Shown here piece after piece: positions 18,919 to 26,833 of a stretch of 37,286 nucleotides of DNA. The translations under genes and the position numbers were made by a program. How positions within the stretch are numbered: position 1 is the first letter of the stretch; each line of letters starts with the position of its first letter. The notes below the pieces were generated by a model. That model made no database searches. It was not told the DNA's origin and was given only the letters and a program-made list of their open reading frames with translations. The stretch is from Actinomycetes bacterium (GTDB taxonomy: Bacteria; Actinomycetota; Acidimicrobiia; Acidimicrobiales; Acidimicrobiaceae), in NCBI GenBank assembly GCA_021841935.1, contig JAKCDL010000022.1, positions 1 through 37,286 of the forward strand, in the 5' to 3' direction.

Positions 18919-20307
18919 CTATGCACTTCGATACAGCGCCTCTAGCTCTTTCCTAAGTGATAGTCCATCACTTGCCACTACCCGAAGTGGAAACGTAAGG
19001 TCACTCAAACGGACACCATCTAAAAAGACGTCTTCTGATAGCGCAACATCAGGCAGAAGGTAAAGATCATAGTCGGGATTTTCAGCGACACTTCGAGTGA
19101 TATCTTCACCGACCATAAGTCCAGCAACCGCGATGTTGCCCCCAAAGTACTCATTTCTTACCTCTACAAAGTCGACTTGAGGAAAGAGTGGAGAGACAAT
19201 CGGCGGTAGCGTCTTAGCGCCATAGGTTGAAGTCAAGATCGCGATCTTGCTTGGACGCTTTCGACTTCGAATCTTAGAGATCACGACTTCTTCTCCCCCT
19301 TCGAAGTGGCGCACTGCTCGATAGCCTTCTTTTGGAGCTCCCTCTACCCAAGAGAAGAATCCTGACTTTACACCAAAGGCGTGATCTTCATCACCGGCAA
19401 AGGCTGACTCGAAGGCACGCGTGATACCGATACCATTTTCGTGTTGCGAAAAGTCAAGGTAGGTACCTAAGCGTGGCATCTCCTTTTCTGCAAGTACGTA
19501 GTACTCATCTGAAGCATAGGCAAAGGGGCGACCGATCAACTTCATAGCAAGCGCCGAGACCTTGTCGACAGCGTCAACTACCGCAAGTGCCTCCTGTTGG
19601 CTATGGACCCGCATCCTCTCTTCGTTGGAGTACTTTGAAATTCCAAGAGGAACAACCGCTACATCTGCCAACTTGTCGTACCTCATGAGCAGTGTCATAA
19701 GCGTCTCTTCGACGTGAGCTCCATCGTTTATAGATGGACAAACTACCACTTGGCCGTGCACCTCGATACCACCTTCGAGAAGGTACTCGAGCCACCTCAA
19801 TGAGGTTCCTCCCCTTCGATTACGTAGGAGTTCAGTTCGCAACATGGGATGCGTAGAGTGAATAGAGACAAAGAGAGGCGAGAGCCTCTCAGTTAGGACG
19901 CGTTCTAAGTCTGCCTCAGTGAATCGGGTAAGGGTCGTAAAGTTACCGTACAAGAAAGAGAGGCGATAGTCGTCATCCTTCATGTAAAGGGTCTTTCGAA
20001 GGCCCGGTGGCAGCTGGTAGATGAAGCAGAATTCACAGTGGTTATCGCAAGTTCTCACTTGGTCAAAGATCGCAGCAGAGATCTCAATGCCAAGCTGTTC
20101 TCCAGCTAACTTCTCTATTTCAAAGTCGTAGGTTATGCCTCCGCGCTCGACCTCGAGAGTCAGCTCTGGCTCTTCGACCAAGATGTGATAGTTGATTACA
20201 TCGGTTGGCACCTGTCCATTGATAGAGAGAATGATGTCACCCTCGACAAGGCCCACCTTGGCAGCAGGGGAATTTGAAGCAACGCTAAGGATTGTTGGAC
20301 TACTCAA
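18919..20307 (-). CDS. DUF512 protein: PDZ plus radical-SAM-like Fe-S oxidoreductase
   Basis: 462 residues. An N-terminal PDZ-like domain (about 3-65, AAKVGLVEGDIILSINGQ) is followed by a cysteine motif CxxxCxxC at Cys87, Cys91 and Cys94 (CDNHCEFC), which binds a radical-SAM 4Fe-4S cluster. The C-terminal DUF512 domain contains the usual GxxFFSWVEGAPKEGYRAVRH-like segment and ends with VVASDGLSLRKELEAL. The reaction is unknown. The gene is repeatedly found beside der, as here, which suggests a role in ribosome or RNA maturation. The start is TTG at 20307, ten bases after GAAGG. Only 27 bases separate it from the divergent ispH start, so the two promoters must overlap the opposite coding ends. 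Confidence 0.93.
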   Translation of the reverse strand: MSSPTILSVASNSPAAKVGLVEGDIILSINGQVPTDVINYHILVEEPELTLEVERGGITYDFEIEKLAGEQLGIEISAAIFDQVRTCDNHCEFCFIYQLPPGLRKTLYMKDDDYRLSFLYGNFTTLTRFTEADLERVLTERLSPLFVSIHSTHPMLRTELLRNRRGGTSLRWLEYLLEGGIEVHGQVVVCPSINDGAHVEETLMTLLMRYDKLADVAVVPLGISKYSNEERMRVHSQQEALAVVDAVDKVSALAMKLIGRPFAYASDEYYVLAEKEMPRLGTYLDFSQHENGIGITRAFESAFAGDEDHAFGVKSGFFSWVEGAPKEGYRAVRHFEGGEEVVISKIRSRKRPSKIAILTSTYGAKTLPPIVSPLFPQVDFVEVRNEYFGGNIAVAGLMVGEDITRSVAENPDYDLYLLPDVALSEDVFLDGVRLSDLTFPLRVVASDGLSLRKELEALYRSA

Positions 20308-20334
20308 GATCGAAATACCTTCGAAGTGATGATT

Positions 20335-21384
20335 ATGCTCAATAGTATGGCAGTTAATAAAGTTCTACTAGCAAAGCCTAGAGGCTTTTGCGCCGGTGTC
20401 GAGATGGCAATCAAAGCTCTCTCATGGATGGTACGCGTATTTGAACCTCCGGTCTACTGCTATCACGAGATAGTTCACAACAAGATCGTCGTCGACCGCT
20501 TCTCGAAGTTGGGAGTAATCTTCGTCGACGACCCCACACAAGTACCCCTTGGCTCACCAATAATGCTAAGCGCACACGGGTCAGCCCCCTCGGTCGTCGC
20601 TAAGTCAAAAGAGGTAGCCAGTATCTCCATTAATGCAGTCTGTCCTCTTGTAACAAAGGTCCACCACGAGGTAAAGACCCGATCGTCAAAGGGGTTCGAG
20701 ATCATCTATGTAGGCCACCACGGCCACGACGAGGCACTTGGAACAACGGCAGTTGCTCCTGATTCTGTAAAGCTCATCGAATCCGTTGAGGAGTTGGAGG
20801 CACTAAAGATAGCCGGTCCCGACATTGCCCTAATTACTCAGACGACACTTGCAACCGATGAATGGCGTGAGATCGCAGATCGAGCAAAGGAGATATATCC
20901 CGAGATCTGGTCCCCAGGCAAAAGTGACCTCTGCTTTGCGACTACCAATCGTCAAGCAGCCGTTCGCGAGTTAGCCCCCCTTGCCGACGCAACGGTAATC
21001 ATCGGCTCTGCGAACTCTTCAAATACAATCGCACTCGCAAAGGTAGCGGCCAGGGTTTCGAATCGCCCTGTATATCGAGTAAACACAGCCGCTGAGTTAC
21101 CAGATGACTTGAGCGGAACTATCGCCGTAACTGCGGGCGCATCCGCCCCCGATGAACTCGTCGACGAGGTAATAGCCAAGCTAACACCATCTGATGGTGT
21201 CGAAGAGGTTCATGTCGTCGACGAAGACGAATACTTCCCGCCACCGAGAGAGCTTCGCGACTTCATGAAGAAGCTCACAACCGCCCTAGCCGTGATCATG
21301 GACCTTGATCCAGAGGTCGCCACCTCACCGCTCGAAGCTGACCCGAGCGTCACTGCTTCAGATACTCTCTATCAACTTCGGTAG
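20335..21384 (+). CDS. ispH: 4-hydroxy-3-methylbut-2-enyl diphosphate reductase IspH
   Basis: The last enzyme of the non-mevalonate isoprenoid pathway, a 4Fe-4S reductase making IPP and DMAPP. All three cluster cysteines are in family context: PRGFCAGVEMAIKAL, NAVCPLVTKVHHEV and SDLCFATTNRQ. The substrate-binding histidines appear in YHEIVHNK, LSAHGS and GHHGHDE. Four in-frame starts lie between 20326 (GTG) and 20347 (ATG, MAVNKVLL). ATG 20335 has GAAG at eight bases and is chosen with low certainty. The C-terminal extension past the core (from about residue 300) is acidic and not conserved as far as I recall. Divergent from the DUF512-der operon. Confidence 0.97.
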   Translation: MLNSMAVNKVLLAKPRGFCAGVEMAIKALSWMVRVFEPPVYCYHEIVHNKIVVDRFSKLGVIFVDDPTQVPLGSPIMLSAHGSAPSVVAKSKEVASISINAVCPLVTKVHHEVKTRSSKGFEIIYVGHHGHDEALGTTAVAPDSVKLIESVEELEALKIAGPDIALITQTTLATDEWREIADRAKEIYPEIWSPGKSDLCFATTNRQAAVRELAPLADATVIIGSANSSNTIALAKVAARVSNRPVYRVNTAAELPDDLSGTIAVTAGASAPDELVDEVIAKLTPSDGVEEVHVVDEDEYFPPPRELRDFMKKLTTALAVIMDLDPEVATSPLEADPSVTASDTLYQLR

Positions 21385-21458
21385 GTATTGGTAGAGGCAA
21401 TGACTCAACTTCAACCCAGTTGAATGACCTGTGATACTCTGCCTCCTTCCAGACGCAT

Positions 21459-21498
21459 GGGGAAAAGATAGGTGAAACGGGGAAAAGATAGGTGAAAC
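21459..21498. repeat. Exact tandem duplication of a 20-base unit
   Basis: GGGGAAAAGATAGGTGAAAC occurs twice back to back (21459-21478 and 21479-21498) between ispH and the HD-domain gene. Both copies are identical, so the event is recent or under selection. It lies in the likely promoter region of the downstream gene and could change spacing there. Confidence 0.9.
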
Positions 21499-21590
21499 TT
21501 GCCAAATTAATCAAGGTCGTTTTGGAGTGACTCAAAATCAATTCTGAAATATGATTAGTCAAGTATCACTTTTTACTCAAGGGGGGCAAA

Positions 21591-22133
21591 GTGGAGACCT
21601 TTTATGCGATGGATGTATCGACCAAAGAACAGTGGATGGAGATCGGGGCTCAGGTTTCAGCAGGACAAGTACGAGTAGCAAATTCAGTACTAGATATGCT
21701 TCGTTCTCTAAGCGATATGGTAGACGGCTTTGCAGTTGATCAGCTTACTCACTGTCTCCAGACCGCGACAAGGGCACGCCTTGACGACGCACCTCTAGAA
21801 CTTGTAATAGCCTCTCTCTGCCACGACGTCGGAAAGGCCATCTCTGTCCCAAACCACGCCCAAATTGCATCTGAGATCCTAAAGCCCTACGTCTCTCCTG
21901 AGACCTATGCCGTAATTCGAAACCACCAAGACTTCCAGGGCAAGCACTACTACCACTACTTCGGTGGTGACCCTAATATGCGGGAGAACTTTAGAAACGA
22001 GAGCTGGTTTGCTAGCGCCGAGCGCTTCGCCGACGATTGGGACCAGAAGTCATTCGACCCGACATTTGAAACCATGCCCCTCGAAGCCTTTGAAGATGAG
22101 CTCAGATTCGTCTTTGCTAAGCAGCGCTACTAA
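21591..22133 (+). CDS. HD-domain protein resembling diiron oxygenases (PhnZ/MIOX-like)
   Basis: 180 residues with an HD fold. Putative metal ligands are His54 (LTHCLQTATRA), His78-Asp79 (LCHDVGK), His89 (PNHAQIA), His112 (RNHQDFQGKHYYHYFGG) and Asp151 (DDWDQKSFDP). That spacing, the QGxxYYHYFG stretch and the DQxSFDP end match, from memory, the HD-type mixed-valence diiron oxygenases (PhnZ, myo-inositol oxygenase relatives) better than nucleotide phosphohydrolases. Substrate unknown. The start is GTG 21591 just after a GGGGGG ribosome site; ATG 21609 is an alternative. It is convergent with plsC, with a shared hairpin terminator between them. No phosphonate or inositol gene is nearby. Confidence 0.75.
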   Translation: METFYAMDVSTKEQWMEIGAQVSAGQVRVANSVLDMLRSLSDMVDGFAVDQLTHCLQTATRARLDDAPLELVIASLCHDVGKAISVPNHAQIASEILKPYVSPETYAVIRNHQDFQGKHYYHYFGGDPNMRENFRNESWFASAERFADDWDQKSFDPTFETMPLEAFEDELRFVFAKQRY

Positions 22134-22184
22134 TTGCTCATTCGAGCTTTACGCTATACGTCCCGATTCGCAAAACATTCAAAA

Positions 22185-22224
22185 ACCATCCCTATACCTA
22201 GAGGACTCTAGGTATAGGGAAGTA
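22185..22224. terminator. Bidirectional terminator between the HD gene and plsC
   Basis: TCCCTATACCTAGA (22189-22202) pairs perfectly with TCTAGGTATAGGGA (22207-22220) around the loop GGAC, a 14-bp stem between two convergent genes. On the minus strand it is followed by TGGTTTTTG, a usable tail for plsC. On the plus strand the tail is weaker. It ends six bases before the plsC stop codon position. Confidence 0.8.
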
Positions 22225-22225
22225 T

Positions 22226-22912
22226 CTAAAGTCGAAACTTTGCTTCATCGTAGGCCTCTTGCATAGCCTTTGTAAGTTCGCTAGTGATCTCGTTGACTTT
22301 GGATCTAGGAACCTTCGAGGCGACTGCGCCATCGACGAGGGTGCTTATCGGGGGCTTGATAACAATTACGCACCGTTTTGGCCGAGGAAACTTTACCCCT
22401 TTACCCATGGCTGCTTCACTGCCAGCTATACCTATCGGTATAATCGGTGCTCCGGTCTTTATACCTATGTAGGCAGCGCCATCGAGAATCTCCTCGACGG
22501 TGTCACCCTCTCTACGGGTTCCTTCAGGAAATAAAACCAGGGGCTGTCCAGCCTTTAAGACAGCGACGCAGGCATTGAGTGCCTCCCTATCGGCGGTTCC
22601 TCTCGAAACTGGAAAACCACCCAAAGCGGCTAGGACCTCGCCAGCAAACTTCTTCTTCCAGAGCGACTCTTTACCCATATACCTGAGGCGTGGCCGATAT
22701 ACAGAACCCATCATCAACGTGTCCAGATTCGATCGGTGCGTTGGCGCCAAGATGAATGGCGCGGAGGGGATGTTTTCTCTGCCGACCACTCGCGCCTTGA
22801 AGTACGAACGATTGATGAAGTCCACAACGCCTCGCGCAAAGCCGTAGAAGTAACGGTCAATCGCTGAAGGCATAAGACGGATTTCGTACTCGCCAACCTT
22901 AATGTGCTCCAT
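22226..22912 (-). CDS. plsC: 1-acyl-sn-glycerol-3-phosphate acyltransferase (PlsC family)
   Basis: The 228-residue protein has the acyltransferase block I HX4D as HRSNLD (His59, Asp64). Block II is around YMGKESLWKKKF, block III is FPEGTR (126-131), and a block IV-like PIIPIGIAG follows. It should transfer a fatty acyl group to lysophosphatidate at the membrane. An N-terminal amphipathic stretch (YFYGFARGVVDFI) may anchor it. The start is ATG 22912 after GAGGA. It is read 61 bases after cmk on the same strand, the usual cmk-plsC order of actinobacterial gene clusters that also include der. A 2-acyl specificity is assumed from the family. Confidence 0.94.
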   Translation of the reverse strand: MEHIKVGEYEIRLMPSAIDRYFYGFARGVVDFINRSYFKARVVGRENIPSAPFILAPTHRSNLDTLMMGSVYRPRLRYMGKESLWKKKFAGEVLAALGGFPVSRGTADREALNACVAVLKAGQPLVLFPEGTRREGDTVEEILDGAAYIGIKTGAPIIPIGIAGSEAAMGKGVKFPRPKRCVIVIKPPISTLVDGAVASKVPRSKVNEITSELTKAMQEAYDEAKFRL

Positions 22913-22973
22913 CGGTTCCTCAAAATATCAAAATGAACTTAGATAATCCATCATGATAGTAAGAAAAACAACC

Positions 22974-23624
22974 TCAAAACCGCTCAATTGCTTCAAGGTA
23001 TCGATCGTACAGATACGAAACTGACTCATCGATAGACATCTTGGACGTGTCAACCACCACCGCACCCTCTGCGATAGTTAACGGATCGATACTTCTAGTT
23101 GAGTCACGTAGGTCCCTCTCTTTAATTGCCTCCAAGGAGAGGTCACCTCTCCTTGAGGCCCTTACTTCGGGGGCGGCGTCCAAGTAGACCTTTAAACGTG
23201 CCTCCTTCAAGACCACGGTTCCACAGTCACGCCCATCGCCAACTACACCGCCAACGCTTTCGGCATAATTTCTCTGCCACGCCACCATTGCACTTCTGAC
23301 TTGTGCGACAGTAGCAACCTTTGATGTGAAGCTAGATACCTCAGCTGTACGTATCTCAGCTGTTACTTCATCACCTGCCACGAATACTCGCCCATCTTTA
23401 AGGGTTAGATCTAGGGTTGAGGCTAAGGCGCCGAGAGACTCTCCATCATCATCTGCCATCCCAAGGCGAAGGGCACGAAGAGCAAGGGCCCTGTAAGTTG
23501 ATCCGGTATCAAAGAAGGTAAGTCCGACTTTTGCTGCGAGAGCACGTCCTATCGTGGACTTTCCAGCCCCAGCGACACCATCGATCGCAATCGAAATCTC
23601 TTCCCACCTGTTACTATGAGCCAT
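22974..23624 (-). CDS. cmk: Cytidylate kinase
   Basis: Cmk phosphorylates CMP and dCMP with ATP. The P-loop is GVAGAGKST (16-24 from ATG 23624), followed by DTGSTYRALALRALRLG. GDGRDCGTVV, the nucleotide-binding region with RASRRGD, and a C-terminal DTSKMSIDESV complete the family pattern. An upstream TTG at 23651 would add nine hydrophobic residues (MFVWVIFVS) atypical for this enzyme, so ATG 23624 is preferred although neither has a clear ribosome site. It is commonly located directly after aroA; here aroA is 6.4 kb away, beyond an accessory island. Confidence 0.95.
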   Translation of the reverse strand: MAHSNRWEEISIAIDGVAGAGKSTIGRALAAKVGLTFFDTGSTYRALALRALRLGMADDDGESLGALASTLDLTLKDGRVFVAGDEVTAEIRTAEVSSFTSKVATVAQVRSAMVAWQRNYAESVGGVVGDGRDCGTVVLKEARLKVYLDAAPEVRASRRGDLSLEAIKERDLRDSTRSIDPLTIAEGAVVVDTSKMSIDESVSYLYDRYLEAIERF

Positions 23625-23651
23625 AGAAACGAAGATAACCCATACGAACAA

Positions 23652-23944
23652 AAAAAGATGTAGTTCGTATGAAAATACGATATTAGGCGCTCAGATTGAA
23701 ACTCTAAAACGACGTCAGCGTCAAAAAACCCATGTCTTAGTTGGCACGGCGAGGAGAGCCAACGAAGTTAACTTCGACGAGAATCCTACCCGAAGGGGTA
23801 GGAAGGGGTAGACGAGCCCGTGGTCGAAGATGCAGCCTTGTGGTAAACGCGAAGCGTTGTCCCCATGGCCACATTGGTTGGCGCCTATGGCAATAGTCCA
23901 CAACTCGATCAGCCCTTTAAAAGCTCGCAACCTGGTGTAAAGAA
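23652..23944. other. Hairpin-rich non-coding stretch at the left edge of the island
   Basis: Four hairpins or palindromes follow each other within 120 bases: GTTGGC/GCCAAC (23740-23763), palindrome CGAAGTTAACTTCG (23763-23776), TCCTACCC-GAAG-GGGTAGGA (23784-23803) and AACGC-GAA-GCGTT (23846-23858). Upstream of them a plus-strand frame reads KTHVLVGTARRANEVNFDEN and stops at 23810. This layout could be the 3' end and terminal hairpin of an IS200/IS605-type element or a small structured RNA. No gene can be called. Confidence 0.35.
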
Positions 23945-24180
23945 TTACCCCAAGACCGAACGGATGGCCACTAGGACGCCATTAATCGGAGACATCCCGG
24001 ACGCGACAACAACCCTGAAAATTACCGCATTCAGACTTCGAATGAAGGGCCCCTAACCGTGGGGGAATCGTAAGGCTACGATCACATCCCCTAAAATGCC
24101 TCTCATTGGGTTGCGGTTGAGCACGATTACAGGACGCATCTATTTCAAATCAGCGAGCCACACATCGCAACTTCTTTTAG
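23945..24180 (-). pseudogene. Remnant of a MazF-type toxin gene
   Basis: Directly after the antitoxin remnant the minus strand reads CDVWLADLK-stop-MRPVIVLNRNPMRGILG and on through DVIVAL to further stop codons. This follows the N-terminal MazF/PemK pattern (gDVWlaDL...RPVvVL.R.p.R). At least three in-frame stops show that no active ribonuclease toxin can be made. Recognition is by motif only. Confidence 0.6.
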
Positions 24181-24186
24181 CTATGG

Positions 24187-24450
24187 CTAACTAGTCTCAT
24201 CTCTGTAGATCGCCGACCAATATGTGTCATCGGCAATTACTGTAGAATCTGCGACTAAAGCCACATCACCTTCCGTTAAAGCAGATGGTGTCTTACGGTA
24301 AATAGCGAAACCACAGTAAATCTGTTCGGTACGCACAAAAGCGTCGAGGGCCACTTCGACGACCGATCGAGTAAACGAAGCCCCGACCAAGGCCCATACC
24401 TCTGCCGCTTTTGCACGATCTAGAGTGATTGCTTACTTGCTTTTAGCCAT
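24187..24450 (-). pseudogene. Remnant of a MazE/VapB-like antitoxin gene, in-frame stop at codon 6
   Basis: From ATG 24450 the minus strand reads MAKSK, then TAA (24433-24435). It then continues in frame as AITLDRAKAAEVWALVGA and on to ALTEGDVALVADS, DDTYWSAIYRDETS and TAG at 24187. The pattern ITLDRAKAAE.RALVGA.S...V...ALD ... ADDTDW.ALY is that of small actinobacterial antitoxins paired with MazF-like toxins, which fits the toxin remnant behind it. A weak TTG restart at 24390 cannot restore the N-terminal DNA-binding part. Dead module. Confidence 0.65.
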
Positions 24451-24781
24451 AATTGTCAAACCGTGATCGTATGAAGCCGTACAAAATCACCATTCGGTGA
24501 ACTTCTCAATTATTTGCAGCTCGGAAAGTAGAGATGCCTTCCTTGCTAACCGCATCTCTGATATCCTCGCAGAGCTCCTAACCTGGCAACTTTTTTTATG
24601 TGATTGGAGTTTTTTATCGCGCACTCAGCCATGGCAACACTTCGTCTGCGAATGGGGAGAGTAGTTATGCGAATCGGTGCAAAAGAAGCTAAGCGCTCTA
24701 AATCCATGGTCAGCAATATCGAAAGAGAAATAGTTGGGATAGAGCCTCATTCGCTTTTGATGAGTAACCCAAAGGTTAGTT

Positions 24782-25042
24782 CTACCCTCCGTAATGGAAT
24801 CTGCATACGGCGATTTCGATGCCATCAACGCCGATACGATAAACCAGTCGATGCTCCTGTGTGATTCGACGAGACCACCACCCCGTCCACTCGTGTCGTA
24901 ATTGCTCGGGTTTACCGATTCCCATATTCCCGTTTTGCGAAATGTCTTCGATAAGTTGGTTTATACGCTGGAGGATCTTACGGTCCTCGGACTGCCAATA
25001 AAGGTAATCATCCCAGCCGTTATCTGAGAAGATGACTTTCAT
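24782..25042 (-). CDS. yoeB: YoeB-type toxin (RelE superfamily mRNA interferase)
   Basis: An 86-residue Txe/YoeB toxin that cleaves mRNA in the ribosomal A site. All three residues important in E. coli YoeB fall at the same numbers here: Glu46 (GKPE), Arg65 (EHR) and His83 (FHY). The family hallmarks WSRRIT and EHRLVYR are present. The protein ends two residues after the usual HY. ATG 25042 overlaps the TGA of the antitoxin gene (ATGA), so translation is coupled and the toxin is made after its antidote. No frameshift is seen, so it looks active. Confidence 0.95.
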   Translation of the reverse strand: MKVIFSDNGWDDYLYWQSEDRKILQRINQLIEDISQNGNMGIGKPEQLRHEWTGWWSRRITQEHRLVYRIGVDGIEIAVCRFHYGG

Positions 25043-25302
25043 TCCGCGTCAGGATCGAGGAGTTCATGCAATTGGCCCTGCCTCTCATTCAGCTGTTCCA
25101 TCGAGCGCGTAATCCGTTCGCGGTTCACTGATGTAGCCATGAGGTAAAGAGTCTCCTTCATCGATTCGTATTCCCGCTGAGGAATCATCACTACATTCTC
25201 GCCTCCCGGCCGCGTAATGACTACCTCTTCTTGGTCATTTATTACCGAGTCCAAGGTAGCCGCGTAGTTAGCTCTGGACTCCGACATTGACATTACTTTC
25301 AT
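25039..25302 (-). CDS. yefM: YefM antitoxin (Phd/YefM family)
   Basis: 87 residues from ATG 25302 (MKVMSMSESRANYAATLDSV), the N-terminal DNA-binding fold typical of the family, with VITRPGGENVVMIPQREYES in the middle. A longer frame upstream (to 25353) exists, but it runs through the operator palindrome and is not used. The acidic, unstructured C-terminus (QLHELLDPDAE) should wrap the YoeB active site. AGAGG lies 8-12 bases before the ATG, inside the operator. YefM binding, enhanced by YoeB, should therefore repress the operon and may also shield the ribosome site. Confidence 0.95.
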   Translation of the reverse strand: MKVMSMSESRANYAATLDSVINDQEEVVITRPGGENVVMIPQREYESMKETLYLMATSVNRERITRSMEQLNERQGQLHELLDPDAE

Positions 25303-25303
25303 G

Positions 25304-25347
25304 CCACACCTCTCTATGTACATTATAGTGTACATAGAGAGGTGTGG
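25304..25347. promoter_or_regulatory. YefM-YoeB operator palindrome
   Basis: CCACACCTCTCTATGTACA (25304-25322) and its exact reverse complement (25329-25347) flank the 6-base spacer TTATAG. Within the arms are two TGTACA hexamers (25317-25322 and 25329-25334) with 12 bases between their centres. TGTACA repeats at this spacing are known as the binding core in the E. coli yefM-yoeB operator. The site begins two bases before the yefM start codon. Confidence 0.85.
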
Positions 25348-25539
25348 AGTCAACTGAGAATGTTAGAGAACGAGCGCTACTTGCGATCGTTTCGCATCAG
25401 CATTTTGTTTAGCAAGGGGTCCGATAGCTGAGACCGAAAGCAATGAACCAACTGTTGAAACAGCGAAAACAACGCCATCTGATATTGGAATTGCTAGCGA
25501 AACGCGACACTGACTTTACCTTATCTATGCGACCTTCAA
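25348..25539. other. Short gap with possible membrane-protein scrap
   Basis: No gene. A minus-strand frame reads SLAIPISDGVVFAVSTVGSL and on to a stop near 25363, coding-like but without a start; it may be the end of a transporter lost in transposition. The GTGTCGCG string near 25505-25512 (minus) could belong to the right end of the neighbouring IS remnant. Confidence 0.25.
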
Positions 25540-26110
25540 CATAGCTAATTCTTCGAATTGAATCGGTGAAATATCACCGATCGAACAAACCTTCTTTTTC
25601 TCATTCGCCGTTGGATCCAATAGAATATCTCCGATCTTGCCTCTTTCCTGGTGTCAAAGACAATCCGACACACAAGCTCTTTCTTGAAAGATGCTTTGGG
25701 CGCCTCTGCCATAGCGTTATCGTAAGAATCACCAACACTTCACATCGATTGTGAGAACTTCGATAGACGTAATACTCCTGTGATTCGACTACTCGTGTAT
25801 TGTGATCCGTGGTCAAAGTAAAAGGAGGAATCTGCAATAGCGGCCTTGCCCTTAGCTTCAAATACCCCGGTTCGGACAGTCAATGAACATCTGAGCATCC
25901 ATGGATTCGCTCATCGAGTACCCAAGTATTCTCCTAAAGCAAGCGTCCATAATGCAGAGCAACTCACCTGCAACCAACCCTCTCTAGTGCCAATATATAA
26001 GTCAGGCCACTTACCTGTGAGCTTGTCGGGTACATCGACGGAAAAGTTCCATTCGACCAGATCAACACTCTTTCGAGCGCGCCTTACAAGCCGGTAGTGA
26101 TCGTCTTAAC
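25540..26110 (-). pseudogene. IS3-family transposase OrfB remnant
   Basis: Reading leftward: RRARKSVDLVEWNFSVDVPDK, DLYIGTREGWL, SMSESMDAQMF (frame-shifted), DHGSQYTSSRITGVL, S-stop-VGDSYDNAMAEA, TRKEARSEIFYWI and SIGDISPIQFEELA. These are the successive parts of the IS3-family DDE integrase domain. The order is right, but the reading frame changes several times and a TGA interrupts at 25740-25742. The N-terminal third and orfA are missing. It cannot make transposase. Confidence 0.85.
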
Positions 26111-26406
26111 CCTTCCACAGGCTCTATAGGTGGAAAGCTCAGCGATTAGCCCTCGCTTTCAAGGGAGTTGTCGCTCATTCCGGTAACCTTGAAACCATAG
26201 GGCGAGAACAATGAGTAGAGGTGAACTCCTACAACAAATCTCAAAGAAAAGCCGTTATAGGCAAGCGCATTGAGCTGCGCAGCGATCCCAACCCAGTAGT
26301 TGGTTCCATTACAGATATTGCCAGACAAGGCGGTAAACCTGCCGATGCCGTCTAAAGCTGGAACCGCAAGATAGCATAGAGTACCAAGGCGCTCGAGAAC
26401 CAGTCC
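26111..26406. other. Junction between two oppositely oriented IS remnants
   Basis: About 300 bases that separate the OrfB remnant (minus) and the OrfA remnant (plus). The minus-strand open frame here (to 26146) has no recognisable protein features. It is probably eroded sequence from the ends of both elements; I cannot define inverted terminal repeats. Confidence 0.35.
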
Positions 26407-26830
26407 GTGAGTCACAAGGAGAAATCCATCTCGTCGATGGCCAAGTTCGCAGCGGTGGTGATAACTGCTTCGATGAGTGAACTGCAACGCGGGGAGCATC
26501 TGCGGACTAACACAATCCTCAAAGAGACACTCAACGCCCGGAAAGCGATCTGCGAATCCGCCAACGACACTGCAGCGGCGAATTGGCAGAAGTACCGCTC
26601 TGGCCTCAGTGGCGAAGTGGAGAGAAGCAGATAACTCAAAGCTGAGCTGACACCCAAGGAGAAGGCTCTAGCTGAAACAGCTGCACTTCTGGTTTAGCTA
26701 AGGAAAGCCAGATGCTATTCTGGCGTGGTACAAAAGTTACGACTGCTCACCGCCTCAGATCGCCTCATAGCAATTGCGCTCATCGGTAAAGCGAGGCGCG
26801 CTCCCTGTTACGTCCCTATGGGAGTTCGCA
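26407..26830 (+). pseudogene. Remnant of a second IS3-type element: OrfA and the first bases of OrfB
   Basis: The plus strand reads KFAAVVITASMSELQRGEHL, then RKAICESANDTAAANW, then a TAA near 26632 and LKAELTPKEKALAETAALL. This matches the helix-turn-helix plus leucine-rich OrfA of a common IS3-type group in which ...LERELRRKEKALAETAALLVL ends the protein. TASDRLIAIALIGKARRA at about 26747-26800 looks like the beginning of its OrfB, cut off next to the CDF gene. It is not the same element as the minus-strand remnant to the left. Confidence 0.7.
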
Positions 26831-26833
26831 AAG

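Noticed and set aside
21459..21498. CRISPR-like repeats
   Set aside because: Only two adjacent copies without spacers; no cas genes in the window.
24604..24864. 86-codon plus-strand frame downstream of yoeB
   Set aside because: It runs antisense into yoeB, lacks a ribosome site and resembles no protein family.
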